The notes: generated by a model from the sequence alone, not told the origin. 64,000 nucleotides of DNA from Laburnicola sp. R22_1 (GCA_014281115.1 JACONQ010000004.1:2418001-2482000), one strand, 5' to 3'; positions 9,722-22,426 are shown, numbered from the stretch's first letter. Numbers and translations: made by a program.

Positions 9722-11990
9722 TGAGGGTTGCGCTGTTTCACGTTGTGTAGATAGCAATTACTTGAAGAATATGTTCCATTTATATACGCTTCTTGAATAC
9801 AATTGCTATTTCTCAATCTATGGGTTGCTTGCCTAGTCACTCTCTTTCTTAGATCACAAACAGTTTGGGACGTGAGCATGACTGTCAAGCAAAACCTACC
9901 ACTTACAAAGTTGCTATGTGAAAATGTCTCTTTTTCGTATCAAATCTAAGATGTTCCTAAAAATTATACTGAGCAGCAATGGTGAGGTGACAAGATAGAA
10001 AACGATTCAAGCATCCGAATTAGCGTGTTGTCGAAGCTCAATGTCATCATGCATTCGGTTGATGTGTTCTACGAATGCGATATCTGAAGTTTCATGGAGC
10101 TGTAGCTGATAATTTTGTCGTTGTTGACATTGATGATATCATGGCAGAGTTGTATGGTTATCAGGAAAATACAATAAGCTAAAGTTTTAGACAAACGTTG
10201 CGAGCTGTGGCAGTGAGATTTCTTCGAGCCACATCTCAAAAGACTTACACAACCCATTTAATGGAAATATTCCATCCGCGCTCAAGAATCTCACTCCACG
10301 AGTTAGGAGGACATAGCCCACTGACGACATCCGCAGCAAGGAGCAAGTATAATAGCACGGCACCAACATAAAATCGGTCGTCCACCCATGTCCAATATTA
10401 TTAGAGCTCCAGCGCATCAACCAGATGCTAAGATATTTACAAATACGATCTAACAAAGATCCACACACTACCACAGTACCCCTAGCCTGTCTTCCCCCTC
10501 CCCAACACCTCACAACCATGTTCCTCGCATCTATGCACCACATCCCACCACCAACACCAAGCTTTCGCATGAGGAAGCAACCTAATCCCCTTCGCACCTC
10601 ACCATCCGCCACACGCAGGAGTAGTATGCACCACGCACCCAAACCTACCTATCCATCCATCCATCCATCCGCACCCCCTCCCCTTCCTCCTAAACCTCCC
10701 CATCAGTGCAATCACTTCCATCGTCGGACCCCGAAGAAACAAAAAGCCCCCAACATACCAATCCTACCCACCCTACCCCCACACGCCTTATCGGAAAAAA
10801 AAAATCGGGACCGCCCTATACGGGTCTCCTCACCAGCAGACGAAGCAATCTAACCTTATCTCCACTCCATTCCAACAAGCCCACGCGCATCTCGTATACC
10901 GCCCGCCCGCCCGTCCCTCCGAAACACAACATACCTAGCCCTATCTACAAGCTGCAAGCCGAAACGGAAAAACACCATACGCGTCACGCCACGCCACGCC
11001 ATGCTGACAAGCAAGCGCCACGACAATCAGCCAAGCACGCGACAGCGGCGGCGCGGGAACGGGATTCCTCAACGCATCGTATCCCATCGTATCGTATCGT
11101 GTGCGCAACGCAGTGCATCGTACCGTTCGCCCGTTGCACAGAGTGAGCCGTGTCAACATATCCATCCGTCCATCCATCTCACTCGGCTACCTACTCTACC
11201 CGCAGCCTCTCTCCAACCCGCCACGCATGCACTACCTTGTATTTAGCCATCACCAGCACAAAAAATCTATACTAAAGTACACTATACGAGAAGGCCGCGT
11301 CAATTAAGCCCCGAACAAGCAAGGCGCATACGAATACAGAGGACAGCACTGTCCACTTCTCGGTATAATAAAGATCTGCACCCGAGAGCTCTGTTAGAGT
11401 ATTGCATGTGCGCTCCGGGTTTCGCTGTCGCATAAGGCGCATCGTTTTTGTGCGGCCTGTTGGGAAAAAAAATGAGGGAGTGTCGCCATCAGCGCGTCTG
11501 ATACGAGAGCTGACGGCCGCCTTACGGATCGCGAGTGCGACATCGGACTTTAATACGTGCGTGCTTATTCATATGGGGGCGGAAGTGTATTGAAGGCGTA
11601 ACTGTGAGAAAGGTTGAAGCAGGGTTGATAGGAATGTTGTGATCACGAGGTGTATTTTTGGGTTGAGCATGGTAGTCATTAAGAGAAGAAGCAAGACGGG
11701 ACGGAAAACAAACAAACAGCCGACAACTAACGCCTGACACCAAAGTCCAAGAAGCGTACATCAAAAAGCACAACAACGGAACTTTTGAAGAAAACGAGAC
11801 AACAGATCCAACTCTTCACCCACTTCCCTTTCGTGGCGGTGCCAACGCTGACCAGCACCGGATGACGAAGGTGGCGTAGAAGCTCAACTCCGATTATCGG
11901 GGTGGCTGGACTACCACGGCAGAAAACTCACGTTCCTCGCAACTCCCCACTACCAGTCAATGAAGCACGCCGGCGACCTTCCATCTCTTC
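9722..11990. other. Intergenic stretch, no gene seen
   Basis: No frame here shows a recognisable protein. The left part (to about 10,300) is AT-rich and may be an extension of the decayed ATPase region. The right part is pyrimidine-biased with a short ATCC run near 10,655-10,672 and a GTATC run near 11,080-11,100; it would include the 3' UTR of the GTPase gene that ends at 11991. Confidence 0.5.
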
Positions 11991-14651
11991 TCATGCATGA
12001 CCGTCAACCACTTTCCCAACGAATCCTTCCAACCCGGCCACCCCCTTCTCGCCCCTCTCAGTGTTCCCCGTGAGTCCCGGCCCGCCGCCCGGCATGACCA
12101 GAATCTTCGCGTTCTGTTCTACAAATTCTCTAGAGCCGGTGAACTGAAATTGTACGACTGTTGTAATGGCGCTGGCACTGGCGCCGCCATCCTCGTCGGA
12201 AGGATCAGTAGTTGGATCCTCGTCGAAGCCAAATCCAAATCCAAAGCCATCCTCTTCTGGCCCTGCTGTCACAGTCTCGTCGGTCGTAGAGACCGGTGTT
12301 ACGGACAGTACCTTGGAGGGTGCTCTTACGCTAGCAACAAAGACTACCACGGCGCTGCCTATAGTCAAGGCTTTGGCGTTTTCGGCTTGAGTTCCCGTAA
12401 AGCGGACAGATATTGTTCTGTACGCGTCAGGGTTCCTGTCCGATAGAACCATTCCTTTTCTAATCCTAGTTATTGCAGGGCTTGAAAGAGGTAAATGGAC
12501 AGGCAAAAGACCGAGAGTACCAACTTGTCCACTGTGCAGCGTCGAGACCGGTAACCTGAGATTTCGTAGTGACGTGACACGTACAGTTCGCCATTCAATT
12601 AGCCCACTTGAACCGGCGTGTGCGTGTAGAGACACTGCAGACCTTTTTTGCAAAGCGCCTGGATATGATCTTGACGTTGGAACGGGGGAGTTGCGTATTG
12701 AAGGCCTTCCACTCCCAGAGTCACTATCATCTGAGCTTGTATCTACAGGGTATGGTCCAAGAACAAGTTCGTCGCCGATGCTTAATTCACCGGAGCGTAA
12801 ATGCCCACCAACAATGATTGGCTTATCGGAGTTTGGCCGTCCCGAGTGAGTGGCATATATATCTTCGACATGGAACAAGGTACCAGAAACCGCGGAAGGC
12901 GGTGTAGAAACCATAGGCAGAGGAAGCGTCCGAAGAATAGCATGGAGTTTGCGTAAACCTGTACCTCTAAGCGCACTGGTAAACACGATAGGTACAGTCC
13001 CCAAAGGTGATCTTTCGAACGCGTCAGAGATCCCTTCAGCCTCCAAGAGATCAGCGGAGGATATCTTCACGAGGCCTGCCTCTGAGAGTGACATGGGAGG
13101 ATCCGCAATGATGCGTCCCGTTCTACCAGCATCTCTCAAGGCTGATAAAACCCGTGTCAGGACACCTTTCAGGCCGGCCTTGTTAGCCAGGTCGTACTTC
13201 GTAATGACGATCAGGAGAGGAAGTTCCAGAGACAGGCATAGGTGGAGATGCTCGCCCGAAAGATCCAGCGCCGTGGACGCTGAACTCAAATTCTCTTTTA
13301 GGCCTGGGAATATTCCTTGTTTTGCTGGTGCGTCTTCTAGATTGTCGGCAGCTATACACAACAGAGTGTAATGAGGATCCCAGCCAATTAAGCCACGAAC
13401 CGTAGTGCGGCGAAAGCGAGGATGGCCCGCAGAATCAGTTAGAAAGACTAACCTCCCTGCCATTGACGACGCTGCAGACGTATGTATGTCGACCCATGAA
13501 GAGATGTCTGCGGAGCCGTAATTGACTACTTGTGTGCCAGTCCTAAGACCTCCAGAACTAAACAAGTCTCCGTAACCAATCAATTCTTGGGTGATGGAGC
13601 TAGTGATGCCCGACTCAATCTCATGTCTATGCTTCAGAAGGCTAAGCCGGCTCTTGCCTCGACCATTATCTAGGGTGCTCGTCGAAAGTGTGCCGAGTAG
13701 ACTGGACTTGCCGGACATCGTCGCACCTGTGAGCGTAACACGTAATTGCGGCAAAGACGCATGTCCTGCTGGATTTTGCGGATCCTTTTCCTCGTGTTCA
13801 CGATGGTCTTGCTTCATCAGATGTTGGTCCGGGTGAACATAAGCTTCGGCGACTAGCAGTTTCGACTTCCGAACCTGCGGCTGTAGCCTCTGGCCACTCT
13901 CCATCCACTCGCAGTGACCGACTGGTACCATGCGTGTTACATCCACTTGGCAGCCTAAGCTTGCAGCCATGGCACGTAAATTGTTCAGCGACTCTTCCAT
14001 CTCATCTTCCGCCAGGCCGACTAGCTCACCATCGTCCGCGACACCAATCTCGTAAAGCGCACCCTTGCTCTCTTCCAGCCCGGGGTACAGTCGCTGAGGC
14101 ATGGCGGGAGTAGCAAGGCTCGCCTCGTTAGGGAATTGGAGTTGGACTCCGGCCATCGAAGAAGAGCTGTGATTTGGACATGATTGCTGCAGACGCCACA
14201 GCATCTGGGTGGTGAGTTGCTCTAGTCGATGCTGGCGAGATATGATCGCGCTTAAAGGTGGTGGGGTACTGGAGAGTAGGCTAGACTCTGAGACACTACG
14301 GTTCGTAGAAAGCGGTGCTGAAAGGTCATTGCGACGCAAGGAACCAGATACATGGCGTCTAGTGCTGACGTTTGTGAAGGACCTGCGCCTGCGGAGAAGC
14401 AGGTGGAGCTTGTACTCTGTAGGACCTTCTTGAGGCTCAGCCTCAAGCCTGGTGATAGCACTGTATTCTACTGTGGATTTTGCTGCGGTACCGATGCCCG
14501 TCCTTTTCTCATTTGGTATATCACTGTTTTGGCCACGCTCAGAGTCCGGAGAACGTAGTTGTTGTGGCTGTTGATCCAAAGGTGGCGTTGCCGTGGCCCA
14601 AGGGCTTGAAACCCGTGGAGGATCCGGATCAAATGTGAAAATAGAAGCCAT
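11991..14651 (-). CDS. GTPBP1/2-type translational GTPase
   Basis: Intronless frame of 886 codons. The G-domain motifs are in order: G1 GATMSGKS at 309-316, a switch I region around 345-355 (ESGITSSIT), G3 DSAGH at 406-410 and G4 TKYD at 484-487 in place of NKxD. This spacing, the long N-terminal extension and the C-terminal EF-Tu-like beta-barrel domains (around 600-850) match the GTPBP1/GTPBP2 branch of the EF-Tu superfamily. Those proteins act in mRNA quality control and ribosome rescue in animals; the fungal role is less clear. The first 100 residues are Pro/Ser/Arg-rich and probably disordered. A Gly/Phe/Asp-rich insert (GFGFGFDEDP) precedes the last strands. The ATG at 14651 is the first in frame. 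Family assignment is confident; cellular role is inferred. Confidence 0.88.
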   Translation of the reverse strand: MASIFTFDPDPPRVSSPWATATPPLDQQPQQLRSPDSERGQNSDIPNEKRTGIGTAAKSTVEYSAITRLEAEPQEGPTEYKLHLLLRRRRSFTNVSTRRHVSGSLRRNDLSAPLSTNRSVSESSLLSSTPPPLSAIISRQHRLEQLTTQMLWRLQQSCPNHSSSSMAGVQLQFPNEASLATPAMPQRLYPGLEESKGALYEIGVADDGELVGLAEDEMEESLNNLRAMAASLGCQVDVTRMVPVGHCEWMESGQRLQPQVRKSKLLVAEAYVHPDQHLMKQDHREHEEKDPQNPAGHASLPQLRVTLTGATMSGKSSLLGTLSTSTLDNGRGKSRLSLLKHRHEIESGITSSITQELIGYGDLFSSGGLRTGTQVVNYGSADISSWVDIHTSAASSMAGRLVFLTDSAGHPRFRRTTVRGLIGWDPHYTLLCIAADNLEDAPAKQGIFPGLKENLSSASTALDLSGEHLHLCLSLELPLLIVITKYDLANKAGLKGVLTRVLSALRDAGRTGRIIADPPMSLSEAGLVKISSADLLEAEGISDAFERSPLGTVPIVFTSALRGTGLRKLHAILRTLPLPMVSTPPSAVSGTLFHVEDIYATHSGRPNSDKPIIVGGHLRSGELSIGDELVLGPYPVDTSSDDSDSGSGRPSIRNSPVPTSRSYPGALQKRSAVSLHAHAGSSGLIEWRTVRVTSLRNLRLPVSTLHSGQVGTLGLLPVHLPLSSPAITRIRKGMVLSDRNPDAYRTISVRFTGTQAENAKALTIGSAVVVFVASVRAPSKVLSVTPVSTTDETVTAGPEEDGFGFGFGFDEDPTTDPSDEDGGASASAITTVVQFQFTGSREFVEQNAKILVMPGGGPGLTGNTERGEKGVAGLEGFVGKVVDGHA

Positions 14652-15751
14652 GACAATTTAATCCAGGTCCAAAAGTTTAGAGGTCTGGCTGTACAGATGT
14701 TGTGGTGTTTATAACCTTAAGGCTTATGCACGCCGCCGCGTGCGGGAAGATAACAGTTGTATTGACCGGGAATTCGTGTGCGAGAAATGTGTCTGGAAGA
14801 GAAGGACCATTAATGGAAACATGGTGACGGATGTTTGGTACAAACGTGGGTATGACTTCGTCAAGCGGCTATGTGAAGACAAGTTCCGGTGGCGACGTAA
14901 GCTACAGCAGTCGATCTGCTTGCACAAGCTAGATCAGAGGCATCGCGGCGGTGGTGAGTTGTGAGTTTGATGGACAACAAGGTGGTTGATGGAGCGCTCT
15001 ACGCTGATGTGGTTAAACTGAGGTCGGTTTAAGAGTCACCGTAGCGAGAAGTCGCCGCCAAGATTTCCGGCCGGCCGGAGTCTAGCTGCCCAGGTGGGCT
15101 TAGGCGATCACGTGCAACCTATAGGCTCAAATGCGCGGTGAGTCACGAACGCCCTTTTTTTCTAGATGACAACGCCCTCTACAGTCTACACAAACCTCCA
15201 TCTAGGCATTCTACCCACGTCTTGGTCTGCCGTGTTCAATTGAAATAAAAGCGCCGACTAGCGAACAGTCGACGAGGAAGTGCCGGTGTCTTAACTTTCT
15301 TGACTCCGCATACGCAAAGCCATTTTATGGCCCTTTACAAACGATACAGTGCCTGCAAAAGAGCACCGCCAGAGCCTTTTACTTACTACCTACCTCCTTG
15401 TTGACGGGATGAGGAGATTTATTAGTCGGGTCGTACCCAACCATCGTCCAACCTTGTTCCTGGTGATGCCGATGGCTTGCCGATGCCACCGCGAGTCGAC
15501 AAGTCCGTCGCGGACAAGTGCGCTCCATCTAATTAAACCAAGAAACATCTTGGTACGCACGATAGAAACGTCTCGGCAGGAACTCAAACAAGGCTGCTAC
15601 ACCCCTCACCCCTCACACGCACGAGAGACCGGTATACCAAGCAGATGGTATCAACTCGCCATGAACGCGCGGCGGCACTGCTCAGGGCCATTGAACCAAG
15701 GCAAGTTCCGTCTCCTCGCGCTAGGAATACATCCCCTCTTCTGGTATACAA

Positions 15752-15985
15752 TTGAACCAACCACCACTACGCATATCTAGGGATGCTTGCGGGAGCCCTA
15801 TCGCGTCAACAAGGTCCTCTCAACTGCACGCTGGAACCTCTTTGGTCGTATGAGAATCGAATCAATCTACATTTGGGGATATATTCACGACATTTGGTAA
15901 CCACCACTACGCCAAGTTTGTATACGACAGCCCTATCTCGTCAACAAGGTACACCATATCTCAACTGGCACGCTGGAACAAGCAA
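15752..15985. repeat. Two imperfect direct repeats about 140 bp apart
   Basis: A block near 15,755-15,838 (AACCACCACTACGC, AGCCCTATCGCGTCAACAAG, CTCAACTGCACGCTGGAAC) recurs near 15,899-15,979 with the same words in the same order and a few changes (AGCCCTATCTCGTCAACAAG, CTCAACTGGCACGCTGGAAC). It is a local duplication with no visible coding role. Confidence 0.7.
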
Positions 15986-17102
15986 TCTAGGGGATATAAC
16001 TTTTTGTCGTGGCCCCAGAGTTGCCTCTCCCAGGGTAGCTGCTATTAGCTGAAGCGGGAGCGGAATCTATTGTCCCAGCCGCGTGGCGGTAGACCCTAAC
16101 GTCGTATTCATGAGAACACGCAATCATCGAGATAAGCACCATACCATGGCCTGCGCAATAGCAGCCCCAGTATCGTCTGCTCTGTTCGAGAAGATGACAA
16201 GCCCAAGGCCTCCCAGGCCGCGTTTCTCAAGTCGCATGAACAGCCTTCGTATATGTCGGGCGATACGTGGACTCACGACTTCGCCGTGGCATAAGGGGGG
16301 TCCAACCCGCTGGAATCGGGTTGGGATCCTCGGGGGCAGCCTCATCGGACCTCGGGGACTCATTCGATGTTGCTGACTGTGTTTCTGGTCTCCGCGACCT
16401 GGCATGCTTCTTCCAGCTGCAGAGTGCGGTCGATTGAAGGTTTGTAGAAGGATCAAATAGATTCGCATTCTTGTTCTTCCTCCCGGTCCCTCCACGGTTC
16501 CACCACGGCAGTGGATGCGGCACAGTGGCCTCAGGCGACCGTTCGCCCCCCCATGATGGCGTGCCCCGGACCCTGGGCGGCGTCCGCCCGACTGGATGAT
16601 GGTGATGGATTCGAGACTGGAAAAGTGCCGGCGATTCGTCCACCGAAATGTGCTTAATCATGGCACTCGAACAGCAACAGACCGTCAGACATCACAATCC
16701 TGTGATGACAGTCAACGGTTTACGAGCTGGGCATACAAAAGCCTCTGCCACACACGTTCTTCCGAAATAGGCAAATGAATCACTCGCGGGAATGATTCCG
16801 GTAGCTATTTTTGCTGTATGCGGTCATCTAAACGCCTCGTGCGGGTCGCACCCATCAGGCCTCCCACGCGCAACTACCAACGGGTCCAATTGCAACTCCA
16901 TGCGAACCAGGTCAGTGGCTGGCGTCTTGGCTGCAGCAAGGGCCACGAGCGACCTGTGGGTACCGCTGCCTAGCGCTGCGCAGGTCCATGATATGTACAG
17001 TAGACACGCTACTGGAGGAGAGGTGGTCGGACAACAACCACGGCATCATGCGCGATGACTCAACTCGACCTCCGGGCCGTGCAAGCCGCGCAACAAAACA
17101 AA

Positions 17103-17506
17103 GGGCGAGACTGCATGGCACGCATCAATCTGCTGCGCAGCACGCATTCCTAACTATATACAGCTAGATCTTAGAGATGCCCTACTAGGTAGGATTTGCA
17201 CGTAAAATAATATTATTATTATCTAGCTATTTTATTGTATATAATTATATAGTGTTGCTATTACTACTGCTAATAATAATAGGTAGTGTTAAAATATATA
17301 CGCAGATTGTATTAAATTAAGAACTTGAACTATACAGCAATAATACTAAAAAGCAGCGTATGTACCTAGTAAGGAATTAGAAATAGGTTTTAAATATATA
17401 TTATATATATAAATTTAGGTAAGTAAGCTATTTTCTAAGCCCCAGCTGTATATAGTTAGGGATGCGTGCCGCGCAGCAGATTAATGCGTGCCATGCAGTC
17501 TCTCCT
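17103..17506. mobile_element. MITE-like element with long inverted repeats
   Basis: The left arm 17107-17165 and right arm 17444-17502 are 59-bp inverted complements with only three differences, all transitions (common words GAGACTGCATGGCACGCAT and CCTAACTATATACAGCT). The core, about 17,195-17,440, is strongly AT-rich and has no coding frame. The 8-bp sequence AAAACAAA occurs directly on both sides, at 17095-17102 and 17507-17514, consistent with the 8-bp duplication of hAT-type elements. The low complexity of the 8-mer weakens that assignment. Transition-only differences and the AT core fit RIP-like decay. Confidence 0.75.
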
Positions 17507-20500
17507 AAAACAAACGGGTCCGCGGAGTACGCAGATAGGCTCGTATCCGTCGTTTATTTTGCGGCCTCGTGGGACAGCCCAGTGTGACACGAGACGCAGG
17601 GCTTGGTTTTGCTAGCTTGTAGCTAGCTGGCTAGGCGTGGACGGGTCACACTCGCGGACGGGTTACAGACATGCGAGAGCCTACCTAGGTAATTTTCGCG
17701 AGTGCGAAGATGAAAATGGTGGGTGGTCACTGCCCACTCTGCCCAGGCGGGAGGTTCCTTGAAGGCTTGTGGAACACTTGAACACGGTGGGAGGCTGGTG
17801 GGCACGTGCTTGTGGCAAAATGTCCGCTGGGCTAGGTTGCGGCTTGGCTGCTGTGGTAGTAGGTAGAGGGAAGAAAGGTGGATGTACTTGCTGTCGTACA
17901 TGCTGATACACACATTAGGGAAGCTGGCGAGTCTCACAGACAGACAGACAGCTCATGAACAATATGGGAAAACCAGCTAGCTGCTTCGTACATGTACATG
18001 TACATGTATGTACATATGAACAAGATAGCGTGAGCGCAACGCAACGCAACGTGTGCGGCACGAACGTGGGTGGAGGCGATTGGGGCGGGAACCCTCGTGT
18101 TGCCAACCTAGTCCTGCACCGATCGTTCAAGACCTGGCCTTTGCAGGAGATCGTAGTCTTGGTCGGGACTCGGACGAATGTCCGGTCGACATCGTGCTCC
18201 GGAAGTGGAGATATGCCTGCTCCGCGTCAATCACAGAAAGCTAATCTTTCGACGCCTAAGACATTGGGCGGACTGTCCGACATGCATACGTCAGAGATGA
18301 TCATGCGAAGGCGCCGCGGGTGCATTGTTGTGATGCGCACGTATGTACGTACGTAGCATTCGGGAGCGCAGCGTATTGTCTTGCCCGCCGTGATGGTGAA
18401 CACGGAACTGACTGTAGCATTTGTAATTATCCACGGTGTTGATGATTAGTATCACTTCAGCTGTAGCTGACCAAGGCAGATATAGTTTGAGGCTGGGTTG
18501 AGGCTAGGCGACAACGTGGTATGTATCTTGGGTAGGCCCCGTGGTTGGGGAAAGCGTACCGGTACCGCGAGGAACCGGGCCTAACGGTGCTGCTGCAATG
18601 TTGGTTGTCGAGACGGGGTTAGCCTTTCGTTCCCCACATGGCCTGGGGAGCGGTAAGCTAAGTTTAAAGACACTGCTGTGTAGCCTGGAGGGGTTGTTGT
18701 GCAGTGTGATTGCTTCGGTTGCTGGGAGGCTTGTCGCTTGAACCTCGGTCGCGAATGCTTCCCCATTTGGACATGCAGTCCACGACGCTGCTCCAGGTTG
18801 CAGTGGCCTGTTCTCTGCTCGCTCGTCGTCAGCGTACGTACGGCCCGTGTGCACGGGAATCTGGACATGTCGAAAGAATGCATTAAGCGATTGGTCGCGG
18901 GGAACCGTGGGCCGCAGTGTGTGATCGGGCCACGTTCCCTGGACTGCATCCCGGCATGTCAAAATCTTGGAGTCGATCCTCCCGCGTCTCTCCCCCAGCC
19001 TTCCAAACCCAGTCAACCACTCGCCACTTGCTTTCTGTCTTGAACTCACTGAAAGCAGCTTCAAGGCCCCTCACCTGGGCGAGTTGAATAGCTTCCCGGA
19101 CATTCAACCCTTTTGCACACCGCCTTTTGCGCTGCGACATTGTGCCCCGTAAGATCCGGAAACTGCGTTTCCAGAAAAGTGCTCTCTCGTGCTGAATGCG
19201 CCATGAGTGGTCCGCTGACGCCGCTCGTACGGTAAGCCGTGCCGCCGTGTCACTGAGCTCTGGCAGTGCCGAGGGGCACCTGGATTCCTCGATCCGGGAA
19301 CCCTGGGCTACCTACAGCGGCAGTGCGGGAAGGAAGCGGTTTCATGAGTCGTGCCACGCAGCGCACGTGTTCTAGAAACGCAGGAACCTGCAGGCGAATC
19401 ACGTTTACGGTCGTCCCGCATCGGCAGCCGATCACCTGAAAAGCCATCATCGAAATCTGGTGGACGGAACGGCGTTTGGAATCCAACACCCAAGGGCATG
19501 ACTGCCCATGCTGGCTGGACTCGCAGGGCTGCATGACCACCCCGATCCAGCATACCATACATACATACCTGGCATATACATACATACCATAAATAAAGGC
19601 AACATTTAGCGTGACGCTGCACCGGTACCTACACCCTACATTCCGCACGGTTACGAAACTCATCAACCGAAACTCGGCTAGACACCCGATGTCAGACTCA
19701 CAACGAGGTGCTGACAGACTACCTAGGTAGGTACTAGGGCATCGTTATCAAGGACCCGTGTGTAACCTCGGGGCTTAAACGCAGTTTGCCGCACTATGTA
19801 GGAGTATGTATGTTGCTGTAAATCCCCCCTTTCCCCCGCCACTCTCAAGATGGAACCTGCCATGGAGAAAGGAAAGAATCGCGCCGCCAGAGTCCAGACA
19901 GCCTTGCGAAGTTCGAACCCTACATTGAAGTCCTACGTCTACTCTATTCTACACGTTATGTTAGCCCCCGCCCGCCGGATTAGACTATGCTATGCTATGC
20001 TGTGCTGTGCGCCATGTCATGTCATGCCCTGTACGCGCTGTTGGTCCATTTAGTGAAATAAACCAGGCAGGTTTACGACCACTCTCGCCCGTAAGGCGAG
20101 CGCTTTTCGCACGAGGGAACGAGAATCTAGCTCTAGCCTGCCTTTCTGCTTACTTGCTGGCGATCCCATCCACGCACGCCCGCCCTCTCCCGCGCTTGCG
20201 ACGAATCCCTCATGTGTAACGTTCCAACGTCAGACTCGCAGATGCATGCAAAACGTGCCAGAAAAAAACGTGCAAAACGCATGAACAAGAGAGAGCAAAA
20301 AGGGTAAATTCGGATTCTGTGACAGACAAACTCAGCGCTTGAGCTCGTCTCATCTCAGCCGCAGCCAGCGCAACGCAACAACAAATGGTATCTTCCGTTT
20401 TCCGCGCGATGCAAATGTACAAAGAAGAAGGAACAGGATTTTCCCCAATAAAGCCAGCCAGCCAACCAACTTGACAATAGCGATACCAAAAATGTATGTG

Positions 20501-20912
20501 TCCGAAACCAAAAACAAAACATGTGCTTGAAGTGGTGATAGATTCCCCATGCTTAAGTGGTGTGTGTAACACTGAAAGTCGCTGCAAGAAACTCCGGTCC
20601 CTGATGCATAATCGAGTATCGTCATCTTCGTCCTCACTCTCTCGAGAGCTGTGTTTTTTCTTAGATCCCCCTCCCTCACCGTAGCGGTCAATCCATGGTG
20701 GTCAGTCAGACATGAGATGAGCGCCGTGGTGGTCAGATGCTTGTCGCAACGGCCAAGTGGTATCGAATGTTGATTCCCGTTAGCCAGCCATCTGATGAAG
20801 CCTCCTGCTCTGTTGATGGCCTAAGCTGGACCCCACGGAGCGGTCATGCTCACGACGTGTCGTAAGATCAGGCTCGCGATCAGCCCGAGCCTGTCATGCT
20901 CAGCCCTACCGC

Positions 20913-22426
20913 TTACCTGTCCGCATCTGACGTCCTCCGTGGCTTGCATTTCTCGTGCGCCATATGGCCGTTTCGGGCGGTGGTACGCGTGAACTCGGCG
21001 CCGCATCGTGGACAGTAACTCTTTGCTGCCGTTCCAGACTTTTCGCGCTGATGCCGGAGAAGGTTGCTGAATGTAGAAAATTGCCGTCCGTTGCATCCGT
21101 GCTCCCAGCATTGAGGCTTCGGTCGTGAATTCAGAATTCGTGGCATCGGTCCATTGGCCTGATTCGCCTGGTTGGTAGTGGAGCCAGGGACGGGACCACC
21201 GCTGTGGGGCGCTAGGTTAGGCGAGTGTTCGTAAGAGGAATATGGGACAGGCGAGGAAGTAGCCGGATATAACGTCGTGGGAAGTGGCGCGTATTCATTC
21301 ATGCCGTAGCTGGTCGGCGGGTAGAGCGGGGGCCTATTGCATGTCAGTTGGTAGTACAAAGCTTCTGGAGCTATGAACCTACGGTGGGTAGCTAGAGCTG
21401 TTGCTCCCCAGTGATGCAGCGGGCAGGTTCGAGTGTATCGCAGGGTACGAGTAGGTTTGCGGAGCAGAACTGAGCATTGACGAAGGCTCGCCAGAGTTCG
21501 AGGAGTAGCTCATGGGTGTTGGACTCCCTCGCATAGGACCCATAGACTGCTGATATGGGCTCCGCGGTAGAGATGATGGTGGGTAAGATGGCATACCAGA
21601 GGGCTCTGTCAATCTTCTTGCGTGAGCTTGACCCTGCATGTTGGGACTAGCTGAGTAAGGAGGGGCGTATGAGGCTGACGTAGATGGTTTAGCATCGGTG
21701 TAGGTCTGGCTTATCGGTGGGTAACCTATTTGGGTCAATGACCCGGGCGTCTGATGTGGGGTCGAATACTTACTAGGGGATTCCATTGACGGAGGAGATC
21801 CACCGTAGTGGTGGTCCATACTGTACGGTGCAGGCGCCATCATGAACCCGAGAGTGCTGGAAGAGTGAGTATGGCGGACCTTCGGACAAAGTAAAACCGT
21901 ACCTCATATCTTGTAGTTCCGAAGACGGATCAGGCGGTAATTGTGGGTCCACCGCAAGGCGTAGGTCGAATTCAGTGGCTGTGTGACTGTCTGACAATGA
22001 CGGCAACGGCGAAGGGAGAATGTCTGCCGGGGATGCGAGGTAGTTTTCAGATTCCGTGTTAGATGTGATTCGGGCTAGCGCAGAAGGTGTGCCGCGAGGA
22101 GAATGGTAAGTTGCAATGTCGAGCGCTTCTTGGAGGAGGAGGTTGGATTGAGAAATCTGCGCTGCTTCGGTGGGGTGCGAAGTGTTGCGACGTTGAAAGG
22201 CGTCCAGGTCCGCGTTCCAGGTCTGGATTTGTGTGTCCTGCGCTGGATAATTGACAGATGTGCGACGATTCGAGGGGACTGTTGCGGCGCGACGAGAACG
22301 AATATCCCTCAATTGAGGAAGCTCGGGGGCTTGAAGAGCAAGTTGCTGGTCGGCGCGATTTCTAAGTCGTCGTGAGATTGTGGTCGTCTTTGGTTGATGT
22401 GTGGGAGACCGTGGGGTCATGATCAA
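20913..22426 (-). CDS. C2H2 zinc-finger protein, probable transcription factor
   Basis: Three exons (22426-21903, 21856-21383, 21333-20913) join in phase across two short introns (46 and 49 bp, GTACGG...CCAG and GTAGGT...ATAG), giving 472 residues. The first 400 residues are Ser/Pro/Tyr/Gln-rich and disordered, typical of fungal regulators. A pair of zinc fingers lies near residues 405-462: a variant first finger with CWEHGC and LLRHQREK, and a second with [28 protein letters not shown] spacing. The order is strongly conserved in ascomycete C2H2 regulators, but I cannot name the gene. The stop codon lies in CAGGTAAGC, a good donor; splicing to TTAG at 20822 would replace the stop and add about 32 residues. 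Large flanking intergenic regions fit a regulated gene. Confidence 0.85.

Larger units (their letters stand above)
14652..20912. other. 6.3-kb gene-poor region
   Basis: No coding frame with recognisable similarity or a clean intron chain is visible. It contains the direct repeats near 15.8-16.0 kb, the MITE-like element at 17.1-17.5 kb, ACATGTACATG runs near 17,990-18,020 and ACGTATGTACGTACG at about 18,340, and CATACATACATAC near 19,555-19,600. The scattered frames of 60-190 codons on both strands have no supporting features. It lies downstream of the zinc-finger gene and upstream of the GTPase gene, so long UTRs or non-coding transcripts are possible. Confidence 0.5.

Noticed and set aside
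11522..11776. 84-codon minus-strand frame
   Set aside because: No similarity and no leader; downstream of a gene's stop, so treated as UTR or intergenic.
18504..19064. 186-residue minus-strand frame
   Set aside because: No recognisable domain, no intron pattern, and overlapping opposite-strand frames of similar size; likely chance.
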